From positions 5,022,001 through 5,086,000 of the forward strand of contig NZ_AP018439.1 of the NCBI RefSeq assembly GCF_009937955.1: 64,000 bases of DNA, written 5' to 3'. Position 1 is the stretch's first letter, and every line of letters begins with the position of its first letter. Below the pieces are notes generated by a model, which ran no database searches, had not been told where the DNA came from, and worked only from the letters and a program-made list of their open reading frames with translations. A program made the position numbers and the translations under genes. Of this stretch, positions 7,424 through 16,255 are shown in pieces. Source of the DNA: Undibacterium sp. KW1. GTDB taxonomy: Bacteria > Pseudomonadota > Gammaproteobacteria > Burkholderiales > Burkholderiaceae_D.

Positions 7424-8362
7424 ATGGGTGTCACTTTAGAACAACGCTATCTCGGTACACTGGCCGGCCTGGCCTGCGGTGATGCCGTAGGTACCACGGT
7501 AGAATTCTCAGCGCGCGGCAGCTTCGCGCCTGTGACTGACATGGTTGGCAAAGGTCCTTTTGGCCTGCTGCCTGGTGAATGGACAGACGACACCTCGATG
7601 GCACTGTGCCTGGCAGAAAGCCTGTTGACGAAGGATGGCTTCGATGCTAAAGACCAGATGGGGCGTTACCTGAACTGGTGGAAATGGGGTTACCTGAGTT
7701 CTACCGGCATCTGCTTTGACATCGGCAATACCGTGCGTGCAGCCCTGTCACGTTACGCCATTAGCGGTGAGCCCTACTCTGGCGCAGAACATCCCAGCAC
7801 GGCTGGCAATGGTTCATTGATGCGGCTTGCCCCTGTCGTCATGTTTAGCTACCCAAATATAGCCGAAGCCATCCACTATGCAGGAGAAAGCTCGCGCACT
7901 ACCCACGCCGCGCCAGAAGCCATACAAAGCTGCCAGTTGCTGGCGGCGATATTGTGCAAGCTGTTTGCCGGATGTGGCAAGGCTGATTTATTCACGGACC
8001 TGTCTTTCACGCCGACCGAGCCAAAAATCGTAGCTCTCAGCAAGGCCGGCTTCATTGATAAAGACAGTACACAAATTCGTGGCAGCGGCTATTCAGTTGA
8101 ATCCCTCGAAGCCTCGCTATGGTGCTTCATGCACACCGACAGCTTTGAAAGCGCCATCCTCACTGCTACCAACCTGGGTGACGATGCAGATACCACAGCC
8201 GCCATCACAGGGCAAATTGCCGGTGCCTATTACGGTGTGGAAGGCATCCCTGCAAAATGGCTGGAACGCCTCGCCATGCGTGAAGAAATACTGCGTATGG
8301 CGCGGGACTTGTATGAGAGGTTTGGTAGCAGGGACATTTCACAAGCTAGAGAGTCAGCATGA
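7424..8362 (+). CDS. ADP-ribosylglycohydrolase family protein (DraG-like)
   Basis: A 312-residue all-alpha hydrolase of the DraG/ARH family, which removes ADP-ribose from proteins or other targets using two metal ions. Metal ligands are visible: WTDDT with Asp55 and Asp56 near the N-terminus, and GDDADTT at 252-258 near the C-terminus. GDAVG at about residue 20 is also typical. The enzyme thus looks intact. Its stop overlaps the macro-domain gene (ATGA), so the two are translationally coupled. Together they could strip and process ADP-ribose, perhaps counteracting an ADP-ribosylating toxin or recycling NAD products. No ADP-ribosyltransferase is seen nearby. Confidence 0.88.
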   Translation: MGVTLEQRYLGTLAGLACGDAVGTTVEFSARGSFAPVTDMVGKGPFGLLPGEWTDDTSMALCLAESLLTKDGFDAKDQMGRYLNWWKWGYLSSTGICFDIGNTVRAALSRYAISGEPYSGAEHPSTAGNGSLMRLAPVVMFSYPNIAEAIHYAGESSRTTHAAPEAIQSCQLLAAILCKLFAGCGKADLFTDLSFTPTEPKIVALSKAGFIDKDSTQIRGSGYSVESLEASLWCFMHTDSFESAILTATNLGDDADTTAAITGQIAGAYYGVEGIPAKWLERLAMREEILRMARDLYERFGSRDISQARESA

Positions 8363-8817
8363 AAGAATGCAGAGGAGATTTATTGGTACTCGCCCTGCAA
8401 GGTGAGTTTGATGTCATTGTTCATGGCTGCAATTGTTTTTGCAATATGGGCGCTGGCATCGCCAAGAGCATCAAAAAACAGTTCCCAGAAGCCTATGCAG
8501 CGGATCAAACCACCTTGTCTGCCGATCATGCCAAGCTGGGCAGCTATAGCCAAGCCCGGATACAAAGAGACGACAGGCAATTTGTCATTCTCAATGCTTA
8601 TACTCAATTTGACTGGCGCGGCCAGGGTGTGAAGGCTGACTATGCAGCAATACGCAAGGCATTTGCCGCAATACGTAAAGAATTCGATGGCTTTCGTATT
8701 GCGTATCCATTGATAGGTGCAGGCCTTGCTGGTGGCGACTGGGCGACCATTGCGGCCATCATTGATGAAGAACTGGATGGCATGGATCATACCTTGGTAA
8801 GACTACCGTCAAACTGA
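8359..8817 (+). CDS. Macro domain protein
   Basis: A 152-residue stand-alone macro domain. The ADP-ribose loops are present: VHGCNCFCNMGAG (residues 21-33) with Asn25, and PLIGAGLAGGDW near 114-125, which matches Appr-1''-P phosphatase and Poa1-like macro proteins. These bind or hydrolyse ADP-ribose esters or ADP-ribose 1''-phosphate. It is coupled to the upstream glycohydrolase by a 4-base overlap, so free ADP-ribose or its derivatives released by that enzyme are natural substrates (inference). The start is fixed by the overlap. Confidence 0.87.
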   Translation: MKECRGDLLVLALQGEFDVIVHGCNCFCNMGAGIAKSIKKQFPEAYAADQTTLSADHAKLGSYSQARIQRDDRQFVILNAYTQFDWRGQGVKADYAAIRKAFAAIRKEFDGFRIAYPLIGAGLAGGDWATIAAIIDEELDGMDHTLVRLPSN

Positions 8818-8895
8818 CATAATCAAGGCAGAAGTTTTTTTTCAACATCACACAATGACGGTATTCAATACTAATTACCGCCTTCGTAAAACTCC

Positions 8896-9561
8896 ATGAA
8901 TAAAATTTATACTTCACATTGCAAAGAATTTGGACATCCAGAATTTTGTCTGCAATTTGATCCAGACATAGCTCTGGCTACCGATGCTGAGTTTGTTGCC
9001 AGCCTGCTTGAATCCATGGTCAGCAAGGGTAGTTGTTTTCAGGATGGGCAATCAATGCAGCTGGGCTGGTCTTATCTCATGCTCAGCACACAGCAAGACG
9101 GCAGCCTTGGTTTCAAAGAAGCTGATTTTCAGACCATGCCCCTGGTCTGGAATATTGGTATCTCCAACACCTTGCGCCACTTGCGTCTGCATAAGGATAT
9201 TGTCGAAAGCGTCGTACCCACGGAATATCTGTCCATCCCTTCATTTCGTGCAGAGTGCATCGTCTGCAATGAATTGAAGACTGCAAATGGACAGATCATG
9301 ATGGTCAGGCAAGAAGAGAAAAACCTAGACAGTGGCTGGTTCTTTGGTTGCTGCGAGGAAGGACATGATCACAATAACGTGGACAATCTGGAACGTATCT
9401 CATTGTACGAAGCAGTAGTCATGCATGCATCTGCATGTCTGCCATATCTTGGATTTCCGCAAGGTATGACGATATTATTGGGCGAAGGCAGACCCATCTT
9501 TTTCTATGAGGATAAGGAACTCGCCATACTTGAAGGTTCTTATCTGGACATAGCGATCTGA
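8896..9561 (+). CDS. Imm33-like (DUF2185-like) protein
   Basis: A 221-residue cytoplasmic protein. The C-terminal half carries DSGWFFGCCEE at 145-155 and a following helix plus FPQGM...FFYED segment, which resembles the DUF2185/Imm33 family of immunity-type proteins (DSGW...G-E signature). The N-terminal half, with an acidic helix and YLML, is less familiar. No toxin gene lies beside it, so it would be an orphan immunity gene or a housekeeping relative. The gene sits 78 bases after the macro-domain gene on the same strand; the link to the NAD cassette is only positional. Confidence 0.5.
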   Translation: MNKIYTSHCKEFGHPEFCLQFDPDIALATDAEFVASLLESMVSKGSCFQDGQSMQLGWSYLMLSTQQDGSLGFKEADFQTMPLVWNIGISNTLRHLRLHKDIVESVVPTEYLSIPSFRAECIVCNELKTANGQIMMVRQEEKNLDSGWFFGCCEEGHDHNNVDNLERISLYEAVVMHASACLPYLGFPQGMTILLGEGRPIFFYEDKELAILEGSYLDIAI

Positions 9562-9653
9562 TTTACTGGTTCGTCTGATGAAAGAATTGGAACATAGAAA
9601 CCAGATGTATCATGCATAATTGCTGCACTCCGTATTTAAAATCTAACCTATAC

Positions 9654-10187
9654 ATGCGCTCACGTCTTTTTCAACTGGCAGTTCCCATATTGCTGCTCTC
9701 TGCCTGCAAGGCCAGTACCGAAATCCCGGCCTACCTTTTACCCGGTGCTGCGCAGGAATTGGTTGCGTCTTCACTGAAACTGAGCAAATGTGATCCTCAA
9801 AAAGTAAGTACGGACATCAGTTTTTGTGACGTCAAAGAAGCTAAATTTGGTGGAGCACCAGCATCATTCAAATTGACCCTGCTAAACGGGAAATTGATTT
9901 CTACCATTATCACTTTACCCGCTGACGAATTTTCATCCACGGTTTCCAACATGACGAAGCGCATGGGAGAGTCAAGCTATGAAAGAGAATTTGAGGTGTA
10001 TGGTGTCAAGCACAAAAGCATATATTGGGGAAACAAGAACGTGTATGTCACAGCCAACAGATATGCCTTTGGCGATACCAAACACAGTATGTTGATCTTG
10101 ATGTTGCCAGAGGCAACGCCAGAAATAGCGCGTCCTCTGTTTTTGAAAAATGACGCAAAGCCATCAAGCAATGCCGCTCGTCAGTAA
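9654..10187 (+). CDS. Putative lipoprotein of unknown function
   Basis: The ATG at 9654 starts a short signal peptide ending in lipobox LLSAC (Cys18); an upstream in-frame ATG would bury the signal behind a polar stretch. The mature 160 residues contain two more cysteines (CDPQKVSTDISFC) that may pair, and a beta-rich middle. I do not recognise the family. The N-terminal features are those of an envelope-exposed lipoprotein. It ends just before a REP-type repeat pair, which may serve as its transcript end. Confidence 0.6.
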   Translation: MRSRLFQLAVPILLLSACKASTEIPAYLLPGAAQELVASSLKLSKCDPQKVSTDISFCDVKEAKFGGAPASFKLTLLNGKLISTIITLPADEFSSTVSNMTKRMGESSYEREFEVYGVKHKSIYWGNKNVYVTANRYAFGDTKHSMLILMLPEATPEIARPLFLKNDAKPSSNAARQ

Positions 10188-10216
10188 ATGACCGGATCAC
10201 CGTCAGGCATCAGTAA

Positions 10217-10369
10217 GTAGGTTGGGCTACGCTTCACCAGCCCAACACTCGGCATATAAATAACGTAAATTTTAATTCTGGATAAGGCATAGATTTATTG
10301 AACTTCGTGTTTCGAAACATGCTTAATTTGAGGCCCAGTGTTGGGCTGGTGAAACGTAGCCCAACCTAC
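10217..10369. repeat. REP pair (BIME-like) 1
   Basis: Two inverted REP-like units, 10217-10249 and 10337-10369, each begin with GTAG and fold as GTTGGGCT...AGCCCAAC hairpins, with about 90 bases of AT-rich DNA between. The right unit is the reverse complement of the left with a few differences. This unit type recurs at 11481-11633 and 31743-31843. GTAG heads and imperfect hairpins are the hallmark of REPs mobilised by RAYT proteins, and a RAYT gene lies just to the right. Confidence 0.8.
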
Positions 10370-10511
10370 GATACTACATCTTTGAGCCTTAATTCCACTA
10401 TGCAGCAACAGAGGCTCGCCTTTTAAAAGGTATTTTCAACAGAAACTACCAAGTGAAAATAAACACCTTTACTTCATCATGCAGACAGGTGATATATGAA
10501 AGGCCTGCCCG

Positions 10512-10853
10512 TTAATAGTCATTCATGTCCATCGACTGTAATCTTTCTGGCGGGTAGGCTTTTTTGACATCTTTAGCAAAAATGTAGAGGAGTTCTTTTT
10601 CGACCGCCTTGCCAAACATGACATGACCGTAGGATCCGCCGATATACGGCAGATCAAATGGCAACTGCTCAAGAATGTTTTTAGGGACAGGAACAAAAGG
10701 CCAATACACTTTAGCACCGGGATAACTATGCCGCTTCATTTCGCAAAAAGGTCCAATGACTGCATTCAAGTCAAGCTCAAATCCTTTGGTGCAGACCAGT
10801 TCACCATCGTCATGTTCAAAATCTACCGGGACAAGGCAGAGATCAACTCCCAT
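10512..10853 (-). CDS. Hypothetical protein
   Basis: A 113-residue protein that I do not recognise. It begins MGVDLCLVPVDFEHDDGE and contains AKVYWPFVPVPKNILEQLP and a central GGSYGHVMFG stretch; it looks like a compact soluble alpha/beta protein. AAGGA lies six bases before the ATG, which supports real translation. It lies between REP pair 1 and the RAYT gene, on the RAYT strand, 39 bases beyond the RAYT stop. No signal peptide or membrane segment is seen. Confidence 0.6.
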   Translation of the reverse strand: MGVDLCLVPVDFEHDDGELVCTKGFELDLNAVIGPFCEMKRHSYPGAKVYWPFVPVPKNILEQLPFDLPYIGGSYGHVMFGKAVEKELLYIFAKDVKKAYPPERLQSMDMNDY

Positions 10854-10892
10854 GGTTTTCCTTTTTTTAAAGCGATAACAAATGAGCTTGAC

Positions 10893-11420
10893 TTATTCAT
10901 ACCCTGGCAGATCAAGCGAAGAAACATTGTCACCCCAGCTAGTATTGAGCAGGCCTTTTTCTACAAATTTATGCAATGAAGAATAAGGCCAGTCGCTGGC
11001 GTTATCTACATAGCCGTGCTTTACTGGATTGTAGTGCAGATAAGCGACGTGTTTTTCCAAATCGTCGTCATCTCGTATCATATGCTCCCAGAATCGACGC
11101 TGCCAAATTCCACGTTCACGCTTTCTCTCGCGGCTGGAGCTGATGTTTTCCTGTTTGGGCAAGGCTTTCGAAAATGCTGCCTTGATCAGTGACCAGCGTA
11201 AGGAAAAATCTACATCGCCTTCTGGTAGTTGCCAAATGCTATGCAGATGTTCAGGCATGACAACCATGGCGATGATTTCGAAGGGGTATCTTATTTGTAC
11301 TGTCCGGAATGCATTTCGCAACGCGTCTATGTGGTCTGTGAGGAGCTGACTCTGTCGGTCTTGCAAATTGACCGTGAAAAAGTAAGTAGCACCGGGGACA
11401 TTGGCGCGGCGATAGCGCAT
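10893..11420 (-). CDS. REP-associated tyrosine transposase (RAYT)
   Basis: A 175-residue single-strand transposase of the Y1/IS200-like HUH class, domesticated to move REP sequences. The metal-binding pair is VVMPEHLH (His58 and His60). WQRRFWEH at 106-113 and the tyrosine-containing block YLHYNPVKHG at 127-136 are typical of the family. Length fits the RAYT group. It is flanked by two REP pairs of the same sequence type, at 10217-10369 and 11481-11633, the normal genomic setting. No obvious ribosome site precedes its ATG, so expression may be low. Confidence 0.92.
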   Translation of the reverse strand: MRYRRANVPGATYFFTVNLQDRQSQLLTDHIDALRNAFRTVQIRYPFEIIAMVVMPEHLHSIWQLPEGDVDFSLRWSLIKAAFSKALPKQENISSSRERKRERGIWQRRFWEHMIRDDDDLEKHVAYLHYNPVKHGYVDNASDWPYSSLHKFVEKGLLNTSWGDNVSSLDLPGYE

Positions 11421-11480
11421 GGTATTAAATTAGAAAGAATTAAAGAGTACATCAAAATTATCGCAGATTCGTAGTATGTC

Positions 11481-11633
11481 GTAGGTTGGGCTACGCTTCA
11501 TCAGCCCAACACTCAGCTTATAAATAACGTACCCCCTAACCCTGGTGGAATACAGATTTATCCTACATTTTATTCAGATACATACGTTTATTAAAGGCCG
11601 AGTGTTGGGCTGATAACCCGTAGCCCAACCTAC
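11481..11633. repeat. REP pair (BIME-like) 2
   Basis: Inverted REP units at 11481-11513 and 11601-11633 match those of pair 1, again with GTAG heads and GTTGGGCT/AGCCCAAC hairpin stems. The 87-base spacing equals that of pair 1, so the whole 153-base pair appears duplicated on each side of the RAYT gene. The right unit has GATAACCCG in place of the loop found in pair 1. Confidence 0.8.
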
Positions 11634-11668
11634 AAGGTTCACAACCTACGGAAGCACTCGATGCTCTC

Positions 11669-14437
11669 TCAATGCGCCTCTTCCCAATTCCCGCCCACGC
11701 CGACTTCGGCAAGCAAAGGCACATCCAGTTTCGCCACATTCGCCATCAGCTCAGGCAATTTTTGTTTGACCAGTTCCAGCTCCGCTTGCGGCACTTCAAG
11801 CACCAGTTCATCGTGCACCTGCATGATCATTTTTGATTGCAGCTTGTCTTTTTCCAGCCAGTTTTGTACGGCGATCATGGCGAGTTTGATGAGGTCGGCT
11901 GCTGTGCCCTGCATGGGGGCGTTGATCGCTGCGCGTTCAGCGCCGGCGCGGCGGGGGCCGTTGGGGGAATTGATCTCGGCCAGCCACAGGCGGCGGCCGA
12001 AGACGGTTTCTACATAGCCGTGGGCCTTGGCCTTGGTGCGGGTGTCGGCCATGTATTGGGCGACGCCGGGGTAGCGCTGGAAGTATTTGTCAATATAGCT
12101 TTGTGCTGCGCTGCGTTCTATGCCGAGGTTGCCTGCCAGGCCAAAAGCGCTCATACCATAGATGAGGCCAAAGTTGATGACCTTGGCGTAGCGGCGATGT
12201 TCGCTTGTTACTTCAGTCAGCGGCACGGCAAAAATCTCTGAGGCGGTAGCGCGATGGATATCTTCGCCATTGGCAAAGGCAGCCAGCAGGCTGGCGTCGC
12301 CAGAGATGTGAGCCATGATGCGCAATTCGATTTGTGAATAATCGGCAGAGATGATGACATTGCCTGGCCCGGCGACAAAGGCCTCACGTATGCGGCGACC
12401 TTCGGCAGTGCGCACGGGGATGTTTTGCAGGTTGGGGTCATTCGATGACAGGCGGCCAGTGACAGCCACGGCTTGCGCATAATTGGTGTGGACGCGGCCT
12501 GTGCTGGCGTTGACCATCTTGGGCAATTTGTCAGTGTAAGTCGATTTGAGTTTGGCCAGGCCACGGTATTCAAGCAAGACCTTGGGCAGGGGATAATCCT
12601 CGGCCAGTTTTTGCAAGACTTCTTCATCGGTCGATGGTGCGCCGGAAGGTGTTTTCTTGACGACGGGCAGGCCCAGCTTGCCAAAGAAAATCTCGCCCAG
12701 TTGTTTGGGTGAGTTCAAATTGAAAGGCTGCTCTGCCAGCTCGTAGGCCTTTTGTTCGAGTTCCAGCAGGCGTATGCCGATTTCATGCGACTGCGCTTCG
12801 AGCAGGTCTTTATTGATGTGTACGCCGTTGCGCTCTATCTTTTGCAAGACAACCGAGGTGGGCAATTCTATGTCGTGATAGACGCGCAGCAGGTTGGCGT
12901 CCGGCTCTATCTCTGGCCACATGGCCAGATGCAGTTGCAGGGTGATGTCGGCATCTTCTGCAGCATAGGCAGTAGCACGTTCCAGATCGACCTGGTTAAA
13001 GCCTATCTGGCTTGCACCCTTGCCGCAGACTTCTTCAAAGCTGATGGTTTTCTTGCCGAGGTGGCGCATGGCCAGGCTGTCCATGTCATGCGATTTATGC
13101 GATTCAAAGACATAGGATTCAAGCAGGGTGTCATGCGCGATGCCGCGCAGGTTCACGCCCTGATTGGCGAAGATGTGGCTGTCGTATTTGAGGTTCTGGC
13201 CGACCTTGGGTTTGCTGTCGTCTTCCAGCCAGGCTTTCATCTTGCCCAGCACCACAGCCAGCGATAATTGCTCAGGCGCACCAGGGTAGTTGTGGGCAAC
13301 CGGGATGTACGCCGCATGGCCGACTTCGCAGCACAGCGAGACGCCGACGAGTTGCGCAGTCATTGGTTCGAGCGAGGTGGTTTCGGTATCCACCGAGGTC
13401 AGTTTGGCGGCATTGATGCGGGCCAACCATTCGTCGAGGGCGGCTTCTGTCAATACGGTTTCGTAGTTGGTCACAACGCTGGCCTGGGTTTGCGCATCTT
13501 CATTGAACAGGCCGCCTTGTGCAGGATTAGCCGCTTGCACCTTGGCAGCAGGCAATGGCGTTGCACCTGCGGTGGCATCACCTGTCAACTCACGCAACCA
13601 GGTCTTGAAGCCCCAGCGGCTGGCAAAGCCGACCAGTTCTGTCTTGTCTTCTTGTTTCGCGACCAGACTGTCCTGTATCGATGTGTAATGCCCGGTCAGG
13701 TCGCAATCGGTTTTGACGGTGATCAGCACACGGCCTTGTGGCAGCCATTCCAGCGCACTGCGCAGGTTGTCGCCGACCACGCCCTTGATCTTGTCGGCGT
13801 TGGCGATGACGCCATCCAGGCTATCGTATTCTGTCAGCCATTTGACGGCAGTTTTGGGGCCGCATTTGGCAACACCAGGGACGTTATCGACGGTGTCACC
13901 TATCAGTGTCAGGTAATCGATGATGCGGTCGGGCGGCACGCCAAATTTGGCCAGTACACCGGGTTCATCGAGCTTTTCATTGCTCATGGTGTTGATCAGG
14001 GTGACATTGGCATTGACCAGTTGTGCCAAGTCCTTGTCACCGGTAGAGACGATGGTGTTCATGCCCAGCTTGGTGGCTTCTACTGCCAGCGTGCCGATGA
14101 CGTCATCTGCCTCTACCCCTTCGACCATGAGGATAGGCCAGCCCATGGCCTTGACGGCGACGTGGATAGGTTCTATCTGCAGGCGCAGGTCGTCTGGCAT
14201 GGAGGGGCGCTGAGCCTTGTACTCGGGATAGAGGTCGTCACGGAAGGTTTTGCCTTTGGCATCAAACACACAGGCGATGTATGCTGCCGGGTAATCCGTA
14301 CGCAAACGGCGTAACATATTGATCATGCCGTGTATGGCGCCAGTCGGTTCTCCTTGTGCATTGCGCAGGTCGGGCAGAGCATGGAAGGCGCGGTACAGAT
14401 AGCTAGAGCCATCAACTAACAAGAGAGTATTTTGCAT
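11669..14437 (-). CDS. polA: DNA polymerase I
   Basis: A 922-residue protein with all three domains: 5' nuclease (about 1-290, opening TLLLVDGSSYLYRAFHALP), 3'-5' exonuclease (about 330-510, DTET near 349 so proofreading looks intact) and polymerase. Polymerase motif A is DYSQIELR near 699, motif B contains RRYAKVINFGLIYGMS, and motif C is VHDELVLE near 875. It fills gaps in repair and replaces RNA primers. Its ATG abuts the ATG of the divergent LOG gene with no bases between, so its promoter must lie inside that gene. Confidence 0.98.
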   Translation of the reverse strand: MQNTLLLVDGSSYLYRAFHALPDLRNAQGEPTGAIHGMINMLRRLRTDYPAAYIACVFDAKGKTFRDDLYPEYKAQRPSMPDDLRLQIEPIHVAVKAMGWPILMVEGVEADDVIGTLAVEATKLGMNTIVSTGDKDLAQLVNANVTLINTMSNEKLDEPGVLAKFGVPPDRIIDYLTLIGDTVDNVPGVAKCGPKTAVKWLTEYDSLDGVIANADKIKGVVGDNLRSALEWLPQGRVLITVKTDCDLTGHYTSIQDSLVAKQEDKTELVGFASRWGFKTWLRELTGDATAGATPLPAAKVQAANPAQGGLFNEDAQTQASVVTNYETVLTEAALDEWLARINAAKLTSVDTETTSLEPMTAQLVGVSLCCEVGHAAYIPVAHNYPGAPEQLSLAVVLGKMKAWLEDDSKPKVGQNLKYDSHIFANQGVNLRGIAHDTLLESYVFESHKSHDMDSLAMRHLGKKTISFEEVCGKGASQIGFNQVDLERATAYAAEDADITLQLHLAMWPEIEPDANLLRVYHDIELPTSVVLQKIERNGVHINKDLLEAQSHEIGIRLLELEQKAYELAEQPFNLNSPKQLGEIFFGKLGLPVVKKTPSGAPSTDEEVLQKLAEDYPLPKVLLEYRGLAKLKSTYTDKLPKMVNASTGRVHTNYAQAVAVTGRLSSNDPNLQNIPVRTAEGRRIREAFVAGPGNVIISADYSQIELRIMAHISGDASLLAAFANGEDIHRATASEIFAVPLTEVTSEHRRYAKVINFGLIYGMSAFGLAGNLGIERSAAQSYIDKYFQRYPGVAQYMADTRTKAKAHGYVETVFGRRLWLAEINSPNGPRRAGAERAAINAPMQGTAADLIKLAMIAVQNWLEKDKLQSKMIMQVHDELVLEVPQAELELVKQKLPELMANVAKLDVPLLAEVGVGGNWEEAH

Positions 14438-15175
14438 ATGAACGGAAACAGAAAAGATGTAACGAGGTTGCGCCAGATTATCGATCAGGAAAAAGCAACT
14501 TCGCTGAAGGCGCGCGAATCATGGCATATGTTCACGATTATGGCAGAATTTATCGAGTCCACCGAGCGGCTTTCATCTATCCGCCCTGCCGTGACGATTT
14601 TTGGGTCTGCCCGCACCAAGGATGACCACCCTGATTATGTCAAATGTGTGGATTTGTCGCGTCGTTTGTCGGACGAAGGTTTTGCCGTCATCTCTGGCGG
14701 TGGCCCGGGCATCATGGAGGCGGCCAACAAGGGTGCCTTCGAGGGTGCCTCCCCTTCTGTTGGCCTGAATATAGAATTGCCACATGAGCAACGTAGTAAT
14801 CCCTGGCAAAACATCAGCCTGTCTTTCCGTCATTTTTTTGCGCGCAAGGTGGCTTTTGTCAAATATGCCGATGCCTATGTGGTCTTTCCTGGTGGCTTTG
14901 GTACCATGGATGAAGTCAGCGAGGTCCTGACACTGATACAGACTGGCAAGACCCGCCATATCCCGGTGATATTGGTGGGCACCAGCTTCTGGAGCGGCCT
15001 GCTGGAATGGATCAAGGTGCAGATGGCAGGTAATGGCATGATAGAGCCTGGTGACCTCAACCTGGTGCAACTGATAGACGAACCAGCAAATATCGTCGAT
15101 GCCATTTTTGCGTTTTATGAGGCCAGGGATATTAATTTGTCTGAGGATGAACGGCAGAAGATGCTGTATTTGTAG
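14438..15175 (+). CDS. LOG family protein (TIGR00730-like)
   Basis: A 245-residue Rossmann-fold protein of the LOG/lysine decarboxylase-like family. GGGPGIMEAANKGA starts at 87 and PGGFGTMDE spans 151-159; both nucleotide-binding signatures are complete. Plant LOG and some bacterial members hydrolyse nucleoside 5'-monophosphates to release the base (cytokinin activation); others cleave purine or pyrimidine nucleotides. The start at 14438 is the first ATG; an in-frame TTG lies at 14432. It is head-to-head with polA, a striking zero-gap arrangement, so both promoters must lie in the opposite coding sequence. Confidence 0.85.
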   Translation: MNGNRKDVTRLRQIIDQEKATSLKARESWHMFTIMAEFIESTERLSSIRPAVTIFGSARTKDDHPDYVKCVDLSRRLSDEGFAVISGGGPGIMEAANKGAFEGASPSVGLNIELPHEQRSNPWQNISLSFRHFFARKVAFVKYADAYVVFPGGFGTMDEVSEVLTLIQTGKTRHIPVILVGTSFWSGLLEWIKVQMAGNGMIEPGDLNLVQLIDEPANIVDAIFAFYEARDINLSEDERQKMLYL

Positions 15176-15184
15176 CACGCATGA

Positions 15185-15209
15185 GCAGGGTGCGCACGGC
15201 GTACCCTGC
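15185..15209. repeat. Dispersed GC palindrome between convergent genes
   Basis: GCAGGGTGCGC...GTACCCTGC is a near-perfect palindrome between the ends of the LOG gene and the convergent 15247 gene. It is one member of the GGTGCG/CGCACC family also at 4986, 16830 and 57357, and a reasonable bidirectional terminator. Confidence 0.5.
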
Positions 15210-15246
15210 GAAGCTTGTAGCCCCCCCCAAAAAAAACATCCAACTT

Positions 15247-16011
15247 CTATTTGGCTTTCACAGCCCCCTGCTCTGCCTGCGGAAAACTTTGTATCACCTC
15301 ACCTTTGTCATCCAGGAAGTTCAGCATGGCCTGGCCTTCTGGTGTCACCAGCATCATGATGCGCGGCTTGCCTTTGGCGTCGGCCATGATGATGGCAGAT
15401 GATTTTCCACGGGTCTTGCCGACGAACATTCGGTTGGTTTGCTGGCCGCCCGCATCTTTCCACTTCTGCAGCAACGCATCTCTTTCTGGGCCGGCCGGGG
15501 CTTTTTCATAGGCCTGGTACAAGCCATCATAATCTTTTTGCAGGCCACAGTCATAGATCTTCAAGCCCGATTCCATGCTGCCGCCACTCTCATAATGACC
15601 GAGCGAGAGTTGCTGGTCGCCACCAAACCTGTCCATAGAGAAATGCATGCCGGCGACAGGCTTGCCTTTGTCGTCAAGCTTGCCGTCGAAGATGAAGCCG
15701 CCATTTTCATCGCCCTGCGCATTATAGAAAATCATGCTTGGGCGTTGCGGGCCGCTGCGCTTGCTTTGCTTGCCGTCTATCACAGGCTCAGGCAGGCGCA
15801 GGTGATTGGCGATGACCATCTCATGCTTGCCTTCTGGCGTGACGATGTTGATGCGTTCGACATCGATTTCAGAAAATTTGCCACGGTTCTCTGTATATGC
15901 GGCAGCCGTCAGCAGCATGATGCCCAGACCGGCCCCCGCGACCGTCAGCACTTGCTTGAGCAAACGATTCTGGCGGCTTAATTGTGTGATGAGTTCATCT
16001 TGCTGTGTCAT
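15247..16011 (-). CDS. Hypothetical membrane-anchored protein
   Basis: The ATG at 16011 follows GGAGACAGC, a good ribosome site, giving 254 residues. A short polar N-terminus (about 20 residues) is followed by one transmembrane helix (VLTVAGAGLGIMLLTAAAY) and a large beta-rich periplasmic part with phrases such as NIVTPEGKHEMVIAN, FDGKLDDKGKPVAGMHFSM and GKSSAIIMADAKGKPRIMM. The recurring short strands resemble a repetitive beta fold. I do not recognise the function. A longer upstream in-frame extension lacks a ribosome site. The stop is TAG. Confidence 0.6.
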   Translation of the reverse strand: MTQQDELITQLSRQNRLLKQVLTVAGAGLGIMLLTAAAYTENRGKFSEIDVERINIVTPEGKHEMVIANHLRLPEPVIDGKQSKRSGPQRPSMIFYNAQGDENGGFIFDGKLDDKGKPVAGMHFSMDRFGGDQQLSLGHYESGGSMESGLKIYDCGLQKDYDGLYQAYEKAPAGPERDALLQKWKDAGGQQTNRMFVGKTRGKSSAIIMADAKGKPRIMMLVTPEGQAMLNFLDDKGEVIQSFPQAEQGAVKAK

Positions 16012-16255
16012 GCTGTCTCCTTGATTGTCGTTGATCGTTGTGGCTGCCTTCATGGTTTCTTGCAGCGCTTGCGCATGATAAAAGTTCGGCATTCCTGCAA
16101 GCCAGCATGCTGCGACTAGTGGAAAGACCGGAGGCTCGAATGGCAGATTAGAACGATGAGCGGGAGAGCATACTTCTGTATATAGGCTGCGAATGGAAAT
16201 CGGACTACTATTTGCCAACGACTTGGCTACATGCCTTTGATCCTGATCTGAAAAC

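Noticed and set aside
13268..14314. Long plus-strand frame opposite polA
   Set aside because: It is the antisense of a highly conserved DNA polymerase, has no family signature, and has no ribosome site.
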